A stretch of 64,000 bases of DNA from Flagellimonas aurea. Lineage in GTDB: Bacteria > Bacteroidota > Bacteroidia > Flavobacteriales > Flavobacteriaceae. Shown piece after piece: positions 1 through 9,774 of this stretch; position 1 is the first letter of the stretch; every line of letters begins with the position of its first letter. The notes under the pieces were generated by a model that was given only the letters and a program-made list of their open reading frames with translations, did no database searches and was not told the DNA's origin. The stretch is taken from contig NZ_JAFLNL010000006.1 in assembly GCF_017313785.1 (NCBI RefSeq), forward strand, positions 62,001 through 126,000, read 5' to 3'. The position numbers and the translations under genes are program-made.

Positions 1-445
1 GAACCGCACCTTGTTCCGGGATAGTTTGGAAATCTATCTGACCCGTTACAGGGACACCTTGATTTCATTGGGCGACCGGGCCCTACTTCCCAAGGTACTT
101 GAGGCTGATGTCTTTGTATCCATCCATTGCAACCAGGCCCCAAATGCCAAAGCTCAAGGCTTTGAGATCTTTTTGTTCAACGGGAAAGTGAACCGGAAAT
201 CCTATGTTGTCGCCCATACCTTGGCCCATTATTTACAAAGTAGGCTGGGGATACGTTACCGTGGGATCAAACAGGCCAACTTCCAGGTATTACGGGATAC
301 CTTTGGCCACTGTTCCTCGATCCTATTGGAAACCGGGTTCCTTTCCAATGATTTGGAAGCTGATCACGTACTAAAAAAGGAAGGCCGATCCGCTATTGCT
401 CTGGCCCTATTACAATCACTGATCAAAACGTTCTACCATGACTGA
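1..445 (+). CDS. N-acetylmuramoyl-L-alanine amidase, Amidase_3 type (3' part)
   Basis: The reading frame is open from base 2, so the gene begins before the window; the TTG at base 11 is not a real start. The family are zinc enzymes that cut the bond between N-acetylmuramic acid and L-Ala in peptidoglycan. The visible part shows YLTRYRDTLISLGDR, then VFVSIHCNQ (a zinc-ligand His in the SIH motif) and LLETGFLSN, where the Glu matches the catalytic Glu of this family. The C-terminal end closes normally. A possible small downstream ORF begins inside the last codons. The family assignment is firm; the N-terminus, signal peptide and any cell-wall-binding domain cannot be seen. Confidence 0.87.
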   Translation, partial: NRTLFRDSLEIYLTRYRDTLISLGDRALLPKVLEADVFVSIHCNQAPNAKAQGFEIFLFNGKVNRKSYVVAHTLAHYLQSRLGIRYRGIKQANFQVLRDTFGHCSSILLETGFLSNDLEADHVLKKEGRSAIALALLQSLIKTFYHD

Positions 446-539
446 GATATTCAAGACCTTGGTCGCATTATTGCGACAACTGTTTTCAGGAGTTATCCGG
501 GCTTTACTGAAAGAAATCGATAAAAGAAGAAAATCATAA
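438..539 (+). CDS. Possible 33-aa small protein overlapping the amidase end
   Basis: A 33-codon ORF starts MTEIFKTLVALLRQ and ends KRRKS. Its ATG lies 5 bases before the amidase TGA, in another frame, an arrangement typical of translational coupling. The peptide looks amphipathic with a hydrophobic core (FKTLVALLRQLFSGVIRALL) and a strongly basic tail, which would suit membrane association. No family is recognised and no terminator is obvious after it. It could equally be chance, since ORFs of this size are common. Confidence 0.33.
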   Translation: MTEIFKTLVALLRQLFSGVIRALLKEIDKRRKS

Positions 540-735
540 ATCGGTGCAATATCCTACTGGTTCTATAGTACCATCACATAAAGTAAACCTGAATATTTAC
601 GTATTTGACTTTTTGTAAACATATATATTTACTTTCAGTGATTTTTTTGCTGTATAACTTTACTTCAAATGAGGAACAAACAAAAACTTTTAATAAAACA
701 GTTGGACCAAAAGCTACGGCCCTTTTCTATTCAAC

Positions 736-1566
736 CTATGATACCACTGATAAATATTCCAGTGGTTTACCAATAAAGTGAATCCTATTAAAATTATACG
801 CTTCTGCTTTGTTCTGGATAGCGTTTTGTAGATAAAAAGCAATGGAACCCACAAAGTAGATCGGATGCCGTTTCATTTCAAACTGGTAGGGTCCCAAAAC
901 ATGAGTAAAGACCTTTTCCACCCCTTCCCTGATCAAAGAGAGCATAAACGGATGTTTGTTGTTCTCTATCATGAACTTGGCAAAACTGGCAAGATAGGAA
1001 CTTGGGTTCTCCCCGTGATAGAGTTCCCTCAGAATGCCCCTGTCCTCAAGATCATACCTTTTCTCAAAGCTTTTTCTTAGATCTACAGGCATATAGCCAT
1101 AAGCATAACTCCGTAACAATTCCCTCCCATAGTAGTTCCCGCTGCCCAGATCCATTATCTGATACCCTAGGTCCGGTAACCGTTTATGAACCTTAGCTCC
1201 GTCAAAAAAACAACTGTTTGCTCCAGTACCCAAAATACATACCACTCCTGGTAAACCTTTGGTACATTTCACGGCCATTCCCAGATCATCCTCTATTTTC
1301 ACCTGAGCCTGTTTAAAAAATTGACCGAAAATTTGAAGCAATCTTTGCTTTGACTCCGCATTTTTACCACCGGCACAGTAAAATTCAATTTGTGAAATCT
1401 CATTGGGCATATCATTTTTCAACTCTTGTAAAACTGAGCAAATATCACCGTCTGAATGAATAATTGGATTGATTCCGATTGTCCTTTTTTGAAACATCAT
1501 GGAGCCAGTCGTATCATAAACTTGCCAATCACATTTGGTCGAACCGCTATCAGCAATCAATACCAT
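736..1566 (-). CDS. N-acetylglucosamine kinase, BadF/BadG type
   Basis: A 276-aa ASKHA-fold kinase, predicted to phosphorylate N-acetylglucosamine (or a related amino sugar) with ATP in the cytoplasm. The N-terminal phosphate motif is IADSGSTKCDW (DSGSTK at residues 6-11). The second nucleotide motif is CILGTGANSCFFDG near residue 110, and a C-terminal GSIAFYLQ segment fits the adenosine motif. Length matches the bacteroidal BadF-type kinases. It lies 15 bp downstream of the NagB-LmbE fusion on the same strand, so the two are probably co-transcribed: kinase, then deacetylation and deamination to fructose-6-phosphate. Sugar specificity is inferred from family and neighbours. The start is the only in-frame ATG before the DSGSTK motif. 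Confidence 0.85.
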   Translation of the reverse strand: MVLIADSGSTKCDWQVYDTTGSMMFQKRTIGINPIIHSDGDICSVLQELKNDMPNEISQIEFYCAGGKNAESKQRLLQIFGQFFKQAQVKIEDDLGMAVKCTKGLPGVVCILGTGANSCFFDGAKVHKRLPDLGYQIMDLGSGNYYGRELLRSYAYGYMPVDLRKSFEKRYDLEDRGILRELYHGENPSSYLASFAKFMIENNKHPFMLSLIREGVEKVFTHVLGPYQFEMKRHPIYFVGSIAFYLQNAIQNKAEAYNFNRIHFIGKPLEYLSVVS

Positions 1567-1581
1567 ATCAAAATTTTATGC

Positions 1582-3501
1582 TTAAAAAAAATCATATCTG
1601 ACGAAAGCCTCCATGGCCGCATAACTGGCAAGTCCCAAGGATTGGTATTTTTCTGCCGTTTCCTTGTTCCGATCCTCCGCCCTTACCCAAAACTCGCGTA
1701 AATCTTCTCCTTGGAACATCACCCCGTCCTTTTGGGTCTGATGAAAGAATATGGCCTTTCGCTTTCTAAGAACCTGTGCAGGGCTCATGGGCACTGCCAT
1801 TTCAATCTCATGGGTCTCCCACTCGTGCCATGCCCCTCGGTAGAGCCAAACCCAGCAGTTCTTCATGTATTCTTCCGATTTAAGGGACTCCAAGGAGGCG
1901 AACAGCGCCTCCAGACATACCCTATGGGTACCATGTGGATCGGCCAAGTCACCAGCGGCATAAATCTGGTGGGGCTTCACTTTCTGAATGATATTGTTCA
2001 TTATGACGATATCCTCTTCTGCCAACGGTTTCTTCTTTATCGATCCTGTTTCATAAAAGGGCAGGTCCAAAAAATGTACCTGGTCATCCGGTATGCCCAG
2101 ATACCGCGTGGCCGCGATACTTTCCGCCCTTCTTATATTTCCTTTGAGCCTTCGTACGAGCTTAGAATCGAAATCACCTTCGGTTTTTTCCCGAATCTCC
2201 CGTATCACCGTATCAAATATTTCGGTCGGCCCTATGCTATTGGCCACTTCAGCCGCTTTGATAGCCTCGTGATCAGCAACCGCAATATTGCCCGATGTTT
2301 GGTATACAACATGGACCTCATGGCCCTGGGTGACCAACCTATCGAAGGTCCCTCCCATCGATATAACATCATCGTCAGGATGCGGTGAGAAGATAATGAC
2401 CCTTTTGGCTCTAGGTTCTGCACGTTCGGGACGATTGGTATCGTCGGCATCGGGCTTCCCTCCGGGCCAGCCTGTGATGGTATGTTGTAAACGGTTAAAA
2501 ATCTTTATGTTGATTTCATAGGAAGATTGCTCCGAACTCAAAAGGTCGGACATTCCCATATCGTTATAGTCCTTATCGGTCAATTGTAAAATAGGCTTGC
2601 CCCTCTTCTGGCTCAACCAGACCACCGCCTTGTGCGTCAGGTCATGGGTCCAATCACAGCTCTGTACCAACCAAGGGGTATCTATCCGTGTTAATAGTGA
2701 AGCTGCCTCTTTATCAAGGACAAAAGTGGTGTTGGCATGTTCCTGTAAATAAGTGGCAGGAACTTCCGAACTGATATCGCCCTCAATGGTCTCACGGATG
2801 ACCGGGGCCTTGTTCTGACCCCATGCCAACAATACGATGCGCTTCGCCCTTTTAATGGTTCCGATGCCCATGGTTATGGCCTTACGGGGGACGTTCTCCA
2901 GTCCCTTGAAAGCAGACGAAGCATCAATGCGGGTAACATAATCCAATGTAATTTCCCTAGTGGCCGAGTTATAATGCGAGCCCGGTTCATTGAAACCGAT
3001 ATGTCCGGTCCTGCCAATGCCCAACAATTGGAAGTCCAGGCCACCTGCTTGTTCGATCATACCCTCATATTTCTTACAATATTCCTGTACATCCTGTAAG
3101 GAGATCCTGCCATCCGGTATATGTACGTTTTCGGCAGCAATGTCCACATGGTCGAACAAGTGCTGGTGCATAAAATAATGGTAGCTCTGGATATTGCTAC
3201 GATCCATTGGATGGTATTCATCAAGATTAAAGGTGACTACGTTCTTAAAACTGAGTCCCTCTTCCCGATGCATACGCACCAATTCCTCGTAGACCCTGAT
3301 CGGGGAAGATCCCGTGGCCAACCCAAGAACACATTTTTGTCCCTTGTCAGCCCTTTCACGTATCAAACTTGCAATTTCCCTGGCCACCTGCAACGACCCT
3401 TGCTTGGAATCTTGAAAGATAACATTATGGACTTTTTCATATCTGGTGGCTTCGAACCTTCCGGCTGGTTCATACCGTATTGATTGCAGCGCTGCTTTCA
3501 T
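1582..3501 (-). CDS. nagB: Glucosamine-6-phosphate deaminase fused to a PIG-L/LmbE deacetylase domain
   Basis: The 639-aa protein begins MKAALQSIRYEPAG; the frame stays open 41 codons further upstream, but that stretch overlaps the preceding symporter gene and is not protein-like. Residues about 30-280 are NagB: LATGSSP substrate loop, FNLDEYHP, and the GIGRTGHIGFNEPG region. NagB converts glucosamine-6-phosphate to fructose-6-phosphate and ammonia. Residues about 365-639 are a PIG-L/LmbE-like de-N-acetylase with its zinc motif as SPHPDDD (His at about 374) and a second DPHGTHR motif. Such fusions are known in Bacteroidota. The fusion suggests that deacetylation and deamination of N-acetylglucosamine-6-phosphate are combined in one polypeptide; this is inference. 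The third acidic residue is Asp where HPDDE is usual. Confidence 0.9.
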   Translation of the reverse strand: MKAALQSIRYEPAGRFEATRYEKVHNVIFQDSKQGSLQVAREIASLIRERADKGQKCVLGLATGSSPIRVYEELVRMHREEGLSFKNVVTFNLDEYHPMDRSNIQSYHYFMHQHLFDHVDIAAENVHIPDGRISLQDVQEYCKKYEGMIEQAGGLDFQLLGIGRTGHIGFNEPGSHYNSATREITLDYVTRIDASSAFKGLENVPRKAITMGIGTIKRAKRIVLLAWGQNKAPVIRETIEGDISSEVPATYLQEHANTTFVLDKEAASLLTRIDTPWLVQSCDWTHDLTHKAVVWLSQKRGKPILQLTDKDYNDMGMSDLLSSEQSSYEINIKIFNRLQHTITGWPGGKPDADDTNRPERAEPRAKRVIIFSPHPDDDVISMGGTFDRLVTQGHEVHVVYQTSGNIAVADHEAIKAAEVANSIGPTEIFDTVIREIREKTEGDFDSKLVRRLKGNIRRAESIAATRYLGIPDDQVHFLDLPFYETGSIKKKPLAEEDIVIMNNIIQKVKPHQIYAAGDLADPHGTHRVCLEALFASLESLKSEEYMKNCWVWLYRGAWHEWETHEIEMAVPMSPAQVLRKRKAIFFHQTQKDGVMFQGEDLREFWVRAEDRNKETAEKYQSLGLASYAAMEAFVRYDFF

Positions 3502-3530
3502 GATATATGTTTTTAAATTGTATATAAAGT

Positions 3531-5342
3531 TTATTTGATAATCTTTTCTATTCTTTTCCAGGTAAGCATCAAACTTACCCCCGAACCAACCGCTAGGACG
3601 GTCAAGGAACCAGCTAGCAGCCACTCACCATAAATCCAATGTCCCACTGCAAATAGGCAGGAGTAAATTAGTATTGTGCCCAAGAGCATGGCCAATATAC
3701 CACTGGGAACACTCCATTGTTTACCGATGTCCAAATCGATCCCTTCCGTCCTACCCTTTCGGACAATTGTTTCCCATCCAGGACCTCCGGGCCCTATCTT
3801 CTTACAGAACCCATAAAGTACTTCCCGGGACTCAGGAGGTGAGACATAAGTCGCTGTCAACCATAGGACTGTTGTGGTCAAGACCACCATAGGGTACTCC
3901 GACCAACTCGGTAGCATCCCATGATCAACACCGAACAGATAATCTCCCAAAGGAGTTAGTTTCAGCACCAGCGAAAGTATACCGGAAGCGAACATTGCCG
4001 TAATCTCGCTCCACGCGTTGATTCGCCACCAAAACCATCTTAGAATGAATATCAGACCGGTCCCCGCCCCAAATACCAGCAATATCTCAAAGAGCTGAAG
4101 GGCGTTTTGGAGCAAAAGGGCCAGTGCGGCACTCAGCACCATCAAGCCCACCGTGGACAACCTACCGACCATTACCAAGCGTTTCTCGGATGCATTGGGA
4201 TCCACCCTTTCTTTATAGAAATCATACACAATATACGAAGAACCCCAATTGAGCTGTGTGGATATAGTAGACATATAGGCCGCGACCAGTGAAGTGAGTA
4301 CAAGGCCCATAAGGCCAGAGGGTAATTTGGTCAACATGGCCGAAAAGGCCAGGTCGTGCCCAAGTTTGTCGTCGGATATGATCGGAAAGGCCTGTTGGAG
4401 GCTCTCTAGGTCGGGAAACACAACAATAGAGGCCAACGCCACCAATATCCAAGGCCATGGCCTAACGGCATAGTGCATGATATTGAAGAAGAACGTTGCC
4501 GCGATGGCATGCTTCGCATTTTTGGCAGAGAGCATCCGTTGTGCGATATAACCGCCCCCACCGGGTTCTGAACCAGGGTACCATGAGCTCCACCACTGTA
4601 CCGCCAAGGGAATGATAATCAAAGTGATCAAAGCATCGGTATTGTCAAAATCCGGTACCATGCTCAATTTATGTTTGACATTCGGATTGGAAAAAAGTGT
4701 TTCCAATCCCCCTACCTCGGGGATGTTTACTAAATAATAGGCTGCTCCAATGGTTCCCCCCATGGCCACGAAAAAAAGGATGAAATCCGTGTACACAACA
4801 CCCTTGAATCCTCCGATAGCGCTAAAAATCACCGTTACCATACCTGCAATGAGAACTGTCTGCCATGGTTCAAGACCTAACATAATGCCCCCGATCTTGA
4901 TAGCGGCAAGAGTCACCGCCGACATTGTAATCACATTGAAAACCACCCCGAGATAAATGGCTCTAAACCTCCTTAAAAATCTGGCGGGTGCACCTCCATA
5001 CCTAAGTTCATAAAACTCAAGGTCTGTATTGACATTGGACCTACGCCACAATCTTGCATATATAAAAACAGTCAGAAGACCTGTTAAAAGAAAGGCCCAC
5101 CAAACCCAGTTACCGGCCACCCCATTAGTCCGGACAATATCGGTCACCAAATTGGGCGTATCAGTAGAAAAAGTGGTCGCCACCATGGAAATGCCCAAAA
5201 GCCACCAGGGCATGGACCTTCCAGACAAAAAGAAGTCTGAACTGCTCCTGCCCGAACTCTTGGATACATAAATTCCAATGCCTAGGGTGACGGCAAAAAA
5301 GGTTACGATAATGGCATAGTCCAACCATTGTAGTGTTATCAT
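3531..5342 (-). CDS. Sodium:solute symporter family transporter
   Basis: A 603-aa polytopic membrane protein of the SSS family (sodium/glucose cotransporter fold). It starts MITLQWLDYAIIVTFFAVTL and carries typical segments such as SDFFLSGRSMPWWLLGISM, the SSS signature around TM1-2. About 13-14 hydrophobic segments follow, and SLVAAYMSTISTQLNWGSS matches the conserved TM8 sodium-site region. It lies 29 bp upstream of the NagB-LmbE gene and has its own upstream hairpin. It therefore probably imports the amino sugar handled by the kinase and deaminase. The exact substrate cannot be read from the sequence. Confidence 0.9.
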   Translation of the reverse strand: MITLQWLDYAIIVTFFAVTLGIGIYVSKSSGRSSSDFFLSGRSMPWWLLGISMVATTFSTDTPNLVTDIVRTNGVAGNWVWWAFLLTGLLTVFIYARLWRRSNVNTDLEFYELRYGGAPARFLRRFRAIYLGVVFNVITMSAVTLAAIKIGGIMLGLEPWQTVLIAGMVTVIFSAIGGFKGVVYTDFILFFVAMGGTIGAAYYLVNIPEVGGLETLFSNPNVKHKLSMVPDFDNTDALITLIIIPLAVQWWSSWYPGSEPGGGGYIAQRMLSAKNAKHAIAATFFFNIMHYAVRPWPWILVALASIVVFPDLESLQQAFPIISDDKLGHDLAFSAMLTKLPSGLMGLVLTSLVAAYMSTISTQLNWGSSYIVYDFYKERVDPNASEKRLVMVGRLSTVGLMVLSAALALLLQNALQLFEILLVFGAGTGLIFILRWFWWRINAWSEITAMFASGILSLVLKLTPLGDYLFGVDHGMLPSWSEYPMVVLTTTVLWLTATYVSPPESREVLYGFCKKIGPGGPGWETIVRKGRTEGIDLDIGKQWSVPSGILAMLLGTILIYSCLFAVGHWIYGEWLLAGSLTVLAVGSGVSLMLTWKRIEKIIK

Positions 5343-5400
5343 ATTTCATTCATGTTTTAGTGCAGGAAAAGTGAATTTCCCTGTTGTAGGTTAAAGGAAA

Positions 5401-5419
5401 GGCAGGGGCAAACCCTGCC
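5401..5419 (-). terminator. Hairpin terminator after the EEP gene
   Basis: A 7-bp perfect stem (GGCAGGG/CCCTGCC) with a 5-nt loop lies 48 bp past the stop of the EEP gene. On the minus strand it is followed by TTTCCTTT. It separates the EEP-DUF1080 unit from the symporter-nagB-kinase unit. Confidence 0.6.
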
Positions 5420-5466
5420 CATCTTCATCAACTAACTCCAACAATTCAACCTATAATCCATGGTAT

Positions 5467-6243
5467 TCACTCTAGATAAAGAAGGTCAGCTACAATGGGC
5501 AAATGGTCCGAGACTCTAGAATCATTATAAACCCGAGCATTTTTTATTTTCCATTTGTTCAGGGGATAAGCCATGATATAATCAATTTTTGTGTCGGGCT
5601 TATCTGTTGGATAGGTAAGTGCGTTTGCATCCATTGAAAAATTCCAATCCTTTCCCAACTGTCGCATGCCTTTGCCTTTCATTTCTTGATTGAAGTCGCC
5701 AGCCATTATAGTGGGCCTCTTATCCGCAAATTTTTTGTTCACATATCGTATTTGGGACAGATTCAATTCCATATTCGAATGGTCCAGATGTACGTTCACG
5801 ACCCTAAGTTTACCCAAACCCGGAACTTGAACAATGCATTCCAGGGCTATCCTGGGCTCGGCATTTCCGCTATTGGGCAAGGTATGGACTTTGACCTCAC
5901 AAATGGGATGCTTTGACAAAATGGCCAAACCATACTCCCCCCCGTCAAAAAAAATTGCCTTTCCAAAAAAAGAATGAAACCCGGTAATACTGGCCAATTC
6001 CAAAGTCACATCTTTGCCGTGTGACCTTTGCGTCCTGTAATCCACCTCTTGTAAACAGACTATATCAGGTTGGGCTTCCTTGATTTGGTTTCCGATTCCC
6101 AACAAATTAAAAGTTCCATCGGTTCCGTAACCGGCATGTATGTTAAATGACATGACACTCACTTTAGGTCTCACTTGGGCCTGAATTGGATTCAGGCCAC
6201 TGAAAACCAAACATAAGCACATCATTCCGATATGTTTAATCAT
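5467..6243 (-). CDS. Exported endonuclease/exonuclease/phosphatase-family protein
   Basis: A 258-aa EEP-fold (DNase I-like) metal-dependent phosphohydrolase. From the ATG at 6243 it has a clean signal peptide (MIKHIGMMCLCLVFSGLNP, cleavage after IQAQ), so it acts in the periplasm or outside; an alternative ATG lies 8 codons upstream at 6267. Visible family motifs are VMSFNIHAGYG (N-terminal Asn), CLQEVDYRT (metal-binding Glu), VVNVHLDH (catalytic His), AGDFNQEM and SDHLPIVAD (C-terminal Asp-His). Substrates in this family range from nucleic acids to sugar or lipid phosphodiesters, so no specific reaction is claimed. It starts 26 bp after the DUF1080 gene and is probably co-transcribed with it. 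Confidence 0.85.
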   Translation of the reverse strand: MIKHIGMMCLCLVFSGLNPIQAQVRPKVSVMSFNIHAGYGTDGTFNLLGIGNQIKEAQPDIVCLQEVDYRTQRSHGKDVTLELASITGFHSFFGKAIFFDGGEYGLAILSKHPICEVKVHTLPNSGNAEPRIALECIVQVPGLGKLRVVNVHLDHSNMELNLSQIRYVNKKFADKRPTIMAGDFNQEMKGKGMRQLGKDWNFSMDANALTYPTDKPDTKIDYIMAYPLNKWKIKNARVYNDSRVSDHLPIVADLLYLE

Positions 6244-6269
6244 AAAATTGTATCGTCTATAATCCATCT

Positions 6270-9200
6270 CTATTTTAAATCTTTGATCCTGATATTTCGG
6301 AACCAGAGTACAGAACCATGGCCCAAAAACCCAATGTGTCCAGTATTTTTCTGGAGCCCGGGATGGTGCTGCCCGTCCGCAGCCCCGTTTTTCGAGGCTT
6401 CTTTGATGTCGGTATCAAGAATAACATGATTATTGAGCATAATTTTGACATGATTTCCCTTTACAGTGACTTCTTGGGAATTCCATTCTCCAACAGGGTT
6501 TAAAAACCCTCTTTTAGCAGCTGCGATTCCATATACCGACCCATGATACTGATACGGTTTTAAATCGGCATAGATGGCGGCCGTATTGTCCAAAATTTGT
6601 AACTCTTTCCCAACATAGGCCGCATCACCTTCCAACGGTGCATGGATACCAAGCCCATTGTTGGCTCCCGGGGTCAACTTAAAATCGAATCGAAAAATAA
6701 AATCCGTATATGCATTGGCAGTATATAAATTTCCATGACCGCCCTGTTTAGGCTGAACCATCAACTCATTGTCTTGGACCAAATAATCGGTCTTGTTTCC
6801 AATCCAATGGTCAAGATCCTTTCCGTTGAAAAGGGATTGAAAACCTTCCCTTTGTTCTTCAGGGCTTAGAAGCTCATTGCCTGAAGCTATTTCCCTGACA
6901 TAAACATTCCTAAAGCCCAAGTCCTCTCCGTGGGCTTGGAGTTCTATGGCCTCTTTCACAAAAATGGTGTTGTCCCTGTCCCAATAATTTTCCAAAACCA
7001 CGTTGTCGGTGACCAACTTTCCGTTCAAATAGACCGTAACACGTTCCCCGATCATTTTGATTCTAAATGTATTCCATTCGTTTATGGGATTATCGGCCAC
7101 CACCAAGGGCTTACTTGTATTGTTTTGATTATTGTACAACCCCCCGCTGCCAACTTCTGCTCCCACGTCGGTACGTGCTGTGTCCCAAATTTGCACTTGA
7201 GGGGTTCCCCTAAGGTATATTCCACTATCCCCGCCGTGCGTAATTTTCCAATCCACTAGCATCTCAAAATCACCATAATCCTTTATGGTACAAATATTAT
7301 TGTAGCCTTCACCCTTAAAGCCTATGACCCCATCTTTTACAAACCAGTCCTGCATCATTTGGGCATTGGCCTTTTCTTGTGCTTGTTTCAGAGCAGTTTT
7401 GGACATTTGTCTTCTTTTGATGGGATTTTCCACCAAACCTTCCCAACCGGTAAGGTCTTTGCCATTGAAAATGGGGACAAATCCTTTTTCTTTAGGCATT
7501 TTGTCCAAAAACTCTTGTACATCTATCCTTAGGTATTGACTATCGGGGCCCGTTAAGTTTTTCATACTTTTTGACACGGCTTCCCGAACCACCTCACCAT
7601 GTAGACCATTGTTGGCACCGGGCGTTGGTAAGGCAATCTGAATCACAGCATTGGATGCCACAGCCGCTAGATCGGCATCTTCCAAATAATCCGATACAAA
7701 AACCAAAGACAGGAATGTCTTTGCCGATCGGGCTGCTACTATCACTTGTTTTTTCTCTGGCAAGGTGCTACTGTACGGCATCAACTTTCGTATCAATAAT
7801 AGTTTTTGATCATCGGGTTGGTCAGAAGTAGCAACTTTTTTCAAATATTGGCGAAAGGACAACTCCCTGATATCTTTTTTTGAACTGACTATGGCTTTGA
7901 ACAAATATGGTAAACTCTCGTTGCCTTTCCATGCTGCGAGTGCAAGGATGGCTGCCTTTTTCTCTTTGTTATTACCAAATTGCATGCGTTCCGATATGAG
8001 GGTCAATGCCTTTTGGCCTCTCAGTGCGGGAAGGACCGGAATCAATTTGGATTTATCTTCAAAGTCTCCAAAGGCATTATAAATAGCCGGAGCACTTTCC
8101 TTTCCTGCATTACCAAGAACTTTTACAAGGGCTTGCTGCACAGCATTGATGTTCTCCTCCTCTTCTGTCATAGAAAGCAGCTTCATCAACCTCATTAGGT
8201 CCTTTTCTGTCGAAACAGATGGAATTGCCCTATATATGGCCCTTTTTAGCCCAGCGTCCGCTTTGTCCAGCAAATTGGCAATCACCTCAAATTGATTTGT
8301 GGCATTTCGTTCGGCCAACACATGTACCAGGACAGCCTTGGCCTTCCGGTTATTGGTAAGTGCTAATTCTTCAGCAATCAGCGCTGCATCTTTGGTACTT
8401 ACTATTTTCATCAACGTATTTTGGATGGTAGACAGTATCCTATCGGACGTAGCCCCGTCCAGTATTCTAAAGAGCAATGGCAACGCCTTGTCCTTTTCTT
8501 GAAAATCCAAAGCCCTTATACCAGCCAATCTTAACGTTTCGTTATCGGATTCGATGGCTCTTTCAATGCATTTGTCCAATACCTCCGGCTCTTTACGCTC
8601 CCTGAGCATTTCCAGAAGTTGAACTTTACCGGCATCCTCCATTTTTCTGTACTGTTTCACCCATTTTGATACCGAGGTCTGCGTAAGGTATTGACCTGCC
8701 GCCCTTAACACACTTCCAGTGTAAGCCGCATCATGGTGCTTCGCCTCTTTTAAAAGGGTTTTTGTTGCATTTTTACCGATAGCGGACACCAGAAGGTTGA
8801 TTCCAGCAGCCCTGAAGTGCAACTGGTCATCTGCAGTACAGTTTTTCAATAATGAGGTTGCTATTTGCTCGGCCAAGGACGCATTTCCTTGCTCGATAAG
8901 TCTGTTTCCAAAATGTATATATGCAATAATGGCGCGGCTATCACCCAGTCGATATTCCTCACGCTCCACAGCTCTGGACATCATATCAACCGATTTGGGA
9001 TCAGCTATTTCTGCCAATGCCATCAGTGCTTTTTGTCTGACAATGCTATCCGAGGCAGGGTCTGATACAACTCCTTCCAAATATCCCTTAGCAGGAACAT
9101 AGCGTAAACGTCCCAGTACTGTGAGGAATGCCGCTTTCTGCAGACCATCGACCGATTTGGTTGTAGCATGAATGATTGCTCCGGCGCCCGGAGTGCCTAT

Positions 9201-9662
9201 GGCTGTCAATGTGGCCAGTGCCGGCGTATATAATTCTCCATCCAAAAGGTATTTACCCAATGACGCTACACTGGTATCGGTTCCGCAAAATGCCAAACGG
9301 TCGATAAAAAACGTTTTTATCTCTTTGTTTTTCGCCTCCTCTAAAGCATTGAGCAGCGCTTTCTCCACAGTACCTACCCGGTGCTTACCGGCATAAACCG
9401 CCAAACTGTGGACGGCATACCTTGCTGGAGTATCATCCCCTGTTCCCAAAGGAACGATTCGATCACATAATTTATTGATCCCTTCGGCCTGCAAACCCAC
9501 CAATTCTTGCATGAGTCTGTCCGAATGCTCTAGATCTTTGGTAGGGAACTGGGCCAATATATCCACTACTTTTGTTTCCAAAGTCCGGTTGATCTGTCCA
9601 GTGGAAACTTGTAGGGCAAGGAGCAAAAAGAGCGATGATATAATGTATTGTATTCTTTTCAT
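6270..9662 (-). CDS. HEAT-repeat protein with two C-terminal DUF1080 (3-keto-disaccharide hydrolase family) domains
   Basis: An 1130-aa secreted protein. The start at 9662 (MKRIQYIISSLFLLLALQVS) gives a proper signal peptide ending near STGQ; longer in-frame extension is possible but disrupts it. Residues about 40-690 are helical HEAT-like repeats. Two DUF1080 modules follow, each opening with the same signature: FNGKDLTGW near residue 727 and FNGKDLDHW near residue 942. DUF1080 (PF06439) is now described as a 3-keto-disaccharide hydrolase fold, a concanavalin-like beta sandwich. The neighbouring Tat-exported Gfo/Idh/MocA oxidoreductase could supply the 3-keto substrate, so the pair suggests an oxidative glycoside-cleavage route in the periplasm. 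The specific substrate is unknown. Confidence 0.85.
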   Translation of the reverse strand: MKRIQYIISSLFLLLALQVSTGQINRTLETKVVDILAQFPTKDLEHSDRLMQELVGLQAEGINKLCDRIVPLGTGDDTPARYAVHSLAVYAGKHRVGTVEKALLNALEEAKNKEIKTFFIDRLAFCGTDTSVASLGKYLLDGELYTPALATLTAIGTPGAGAIIHATTKSVDGLQKAAFLTVLGRLRYVPAKGYLEGVVSDPASDSIVRQKALMALAEIADPKSVDMMSRAVEREEYRLGDSRAIIAYIHFGNRLIEQGNASLAEQIATSLLKNCTADDQLHFRAAGINLLVSAIGKNATKTLLKEAKHHDAAYTGSVLRAAGQYLTQTSVSKWVKQYRKMEDAGKVQLLEMLRERKEPEVLDKCIERAIESDNETLRLAGIRALDFQEKDKALPLLFRILDGATSDRILSTIQNTLMKIVSTKDAALIAEELALTNNRKAKAVLVHVLAERNATNQFEVIANLLDKADAGLKRAIYRAIPSVSTEKDLMRLMKLLSMTEEEENINAVQQALVKVLGNAGKESAPAIYNAFGDFEDKSKLIPVLPALRGQKALTLISERMQFGNNKEKKAAILALAAWKGNESLPYLFKAIVSSKKDIRELSFRQYLKKVATSDQPDDQKLLLIRKLMPYSSTLPEKKQVIVAARSAKTFLSLVFVSDYLEDADLAAVASNAVIQIALPTPGANNGLHGEVVREAVSKSMKNLTGPDSQYLRIDVQEFLDKMPKEKGFVPIFNGKDLTGWEGLVENPIKRRQMSKTALKQAQEKANAQMMQDWFVKDGVIGFKGEGYNNICTIKDYGDFEMLVDWKITHGGDSGIYLRGTPQVQIWDTARTDVGAEVGSGGLYNNQNNTSKPLVVADNPINEWNTFRIKMIGERVTVYLNGKLVTDNVVLENYWDRDNTIFVKEAIELQAHGEDLGFRNVYVREIASGNELLSPEEQREGFQSLFNGKDLDHWIGNKTDYLVQDNELMVQPKQGGHGNLYTANAYTDFIFRFDFKLTPGANNGLGIHAPLEGDAAYVGKELQILDNTAAIYADLKPYQYHGSVYGIAAAKRGFLNPVGEWNSQEVTVKGNHVKIMLNNHVILDTDIKEASKNGAADGQHHPGLQKNTGHIGFLGHGSVLWFRNIRIKDLK

Positions 9663-9774
9663 TTTTCGTGATTTTTGACCATTTGAATGCACCTGATCCA
9701 ATCAGTTCTCGAATGGCAACGTGCATTAGATTGGCGCTTTCTTTATTTCTTCAAATAGGAGTTTTAAATGATAA

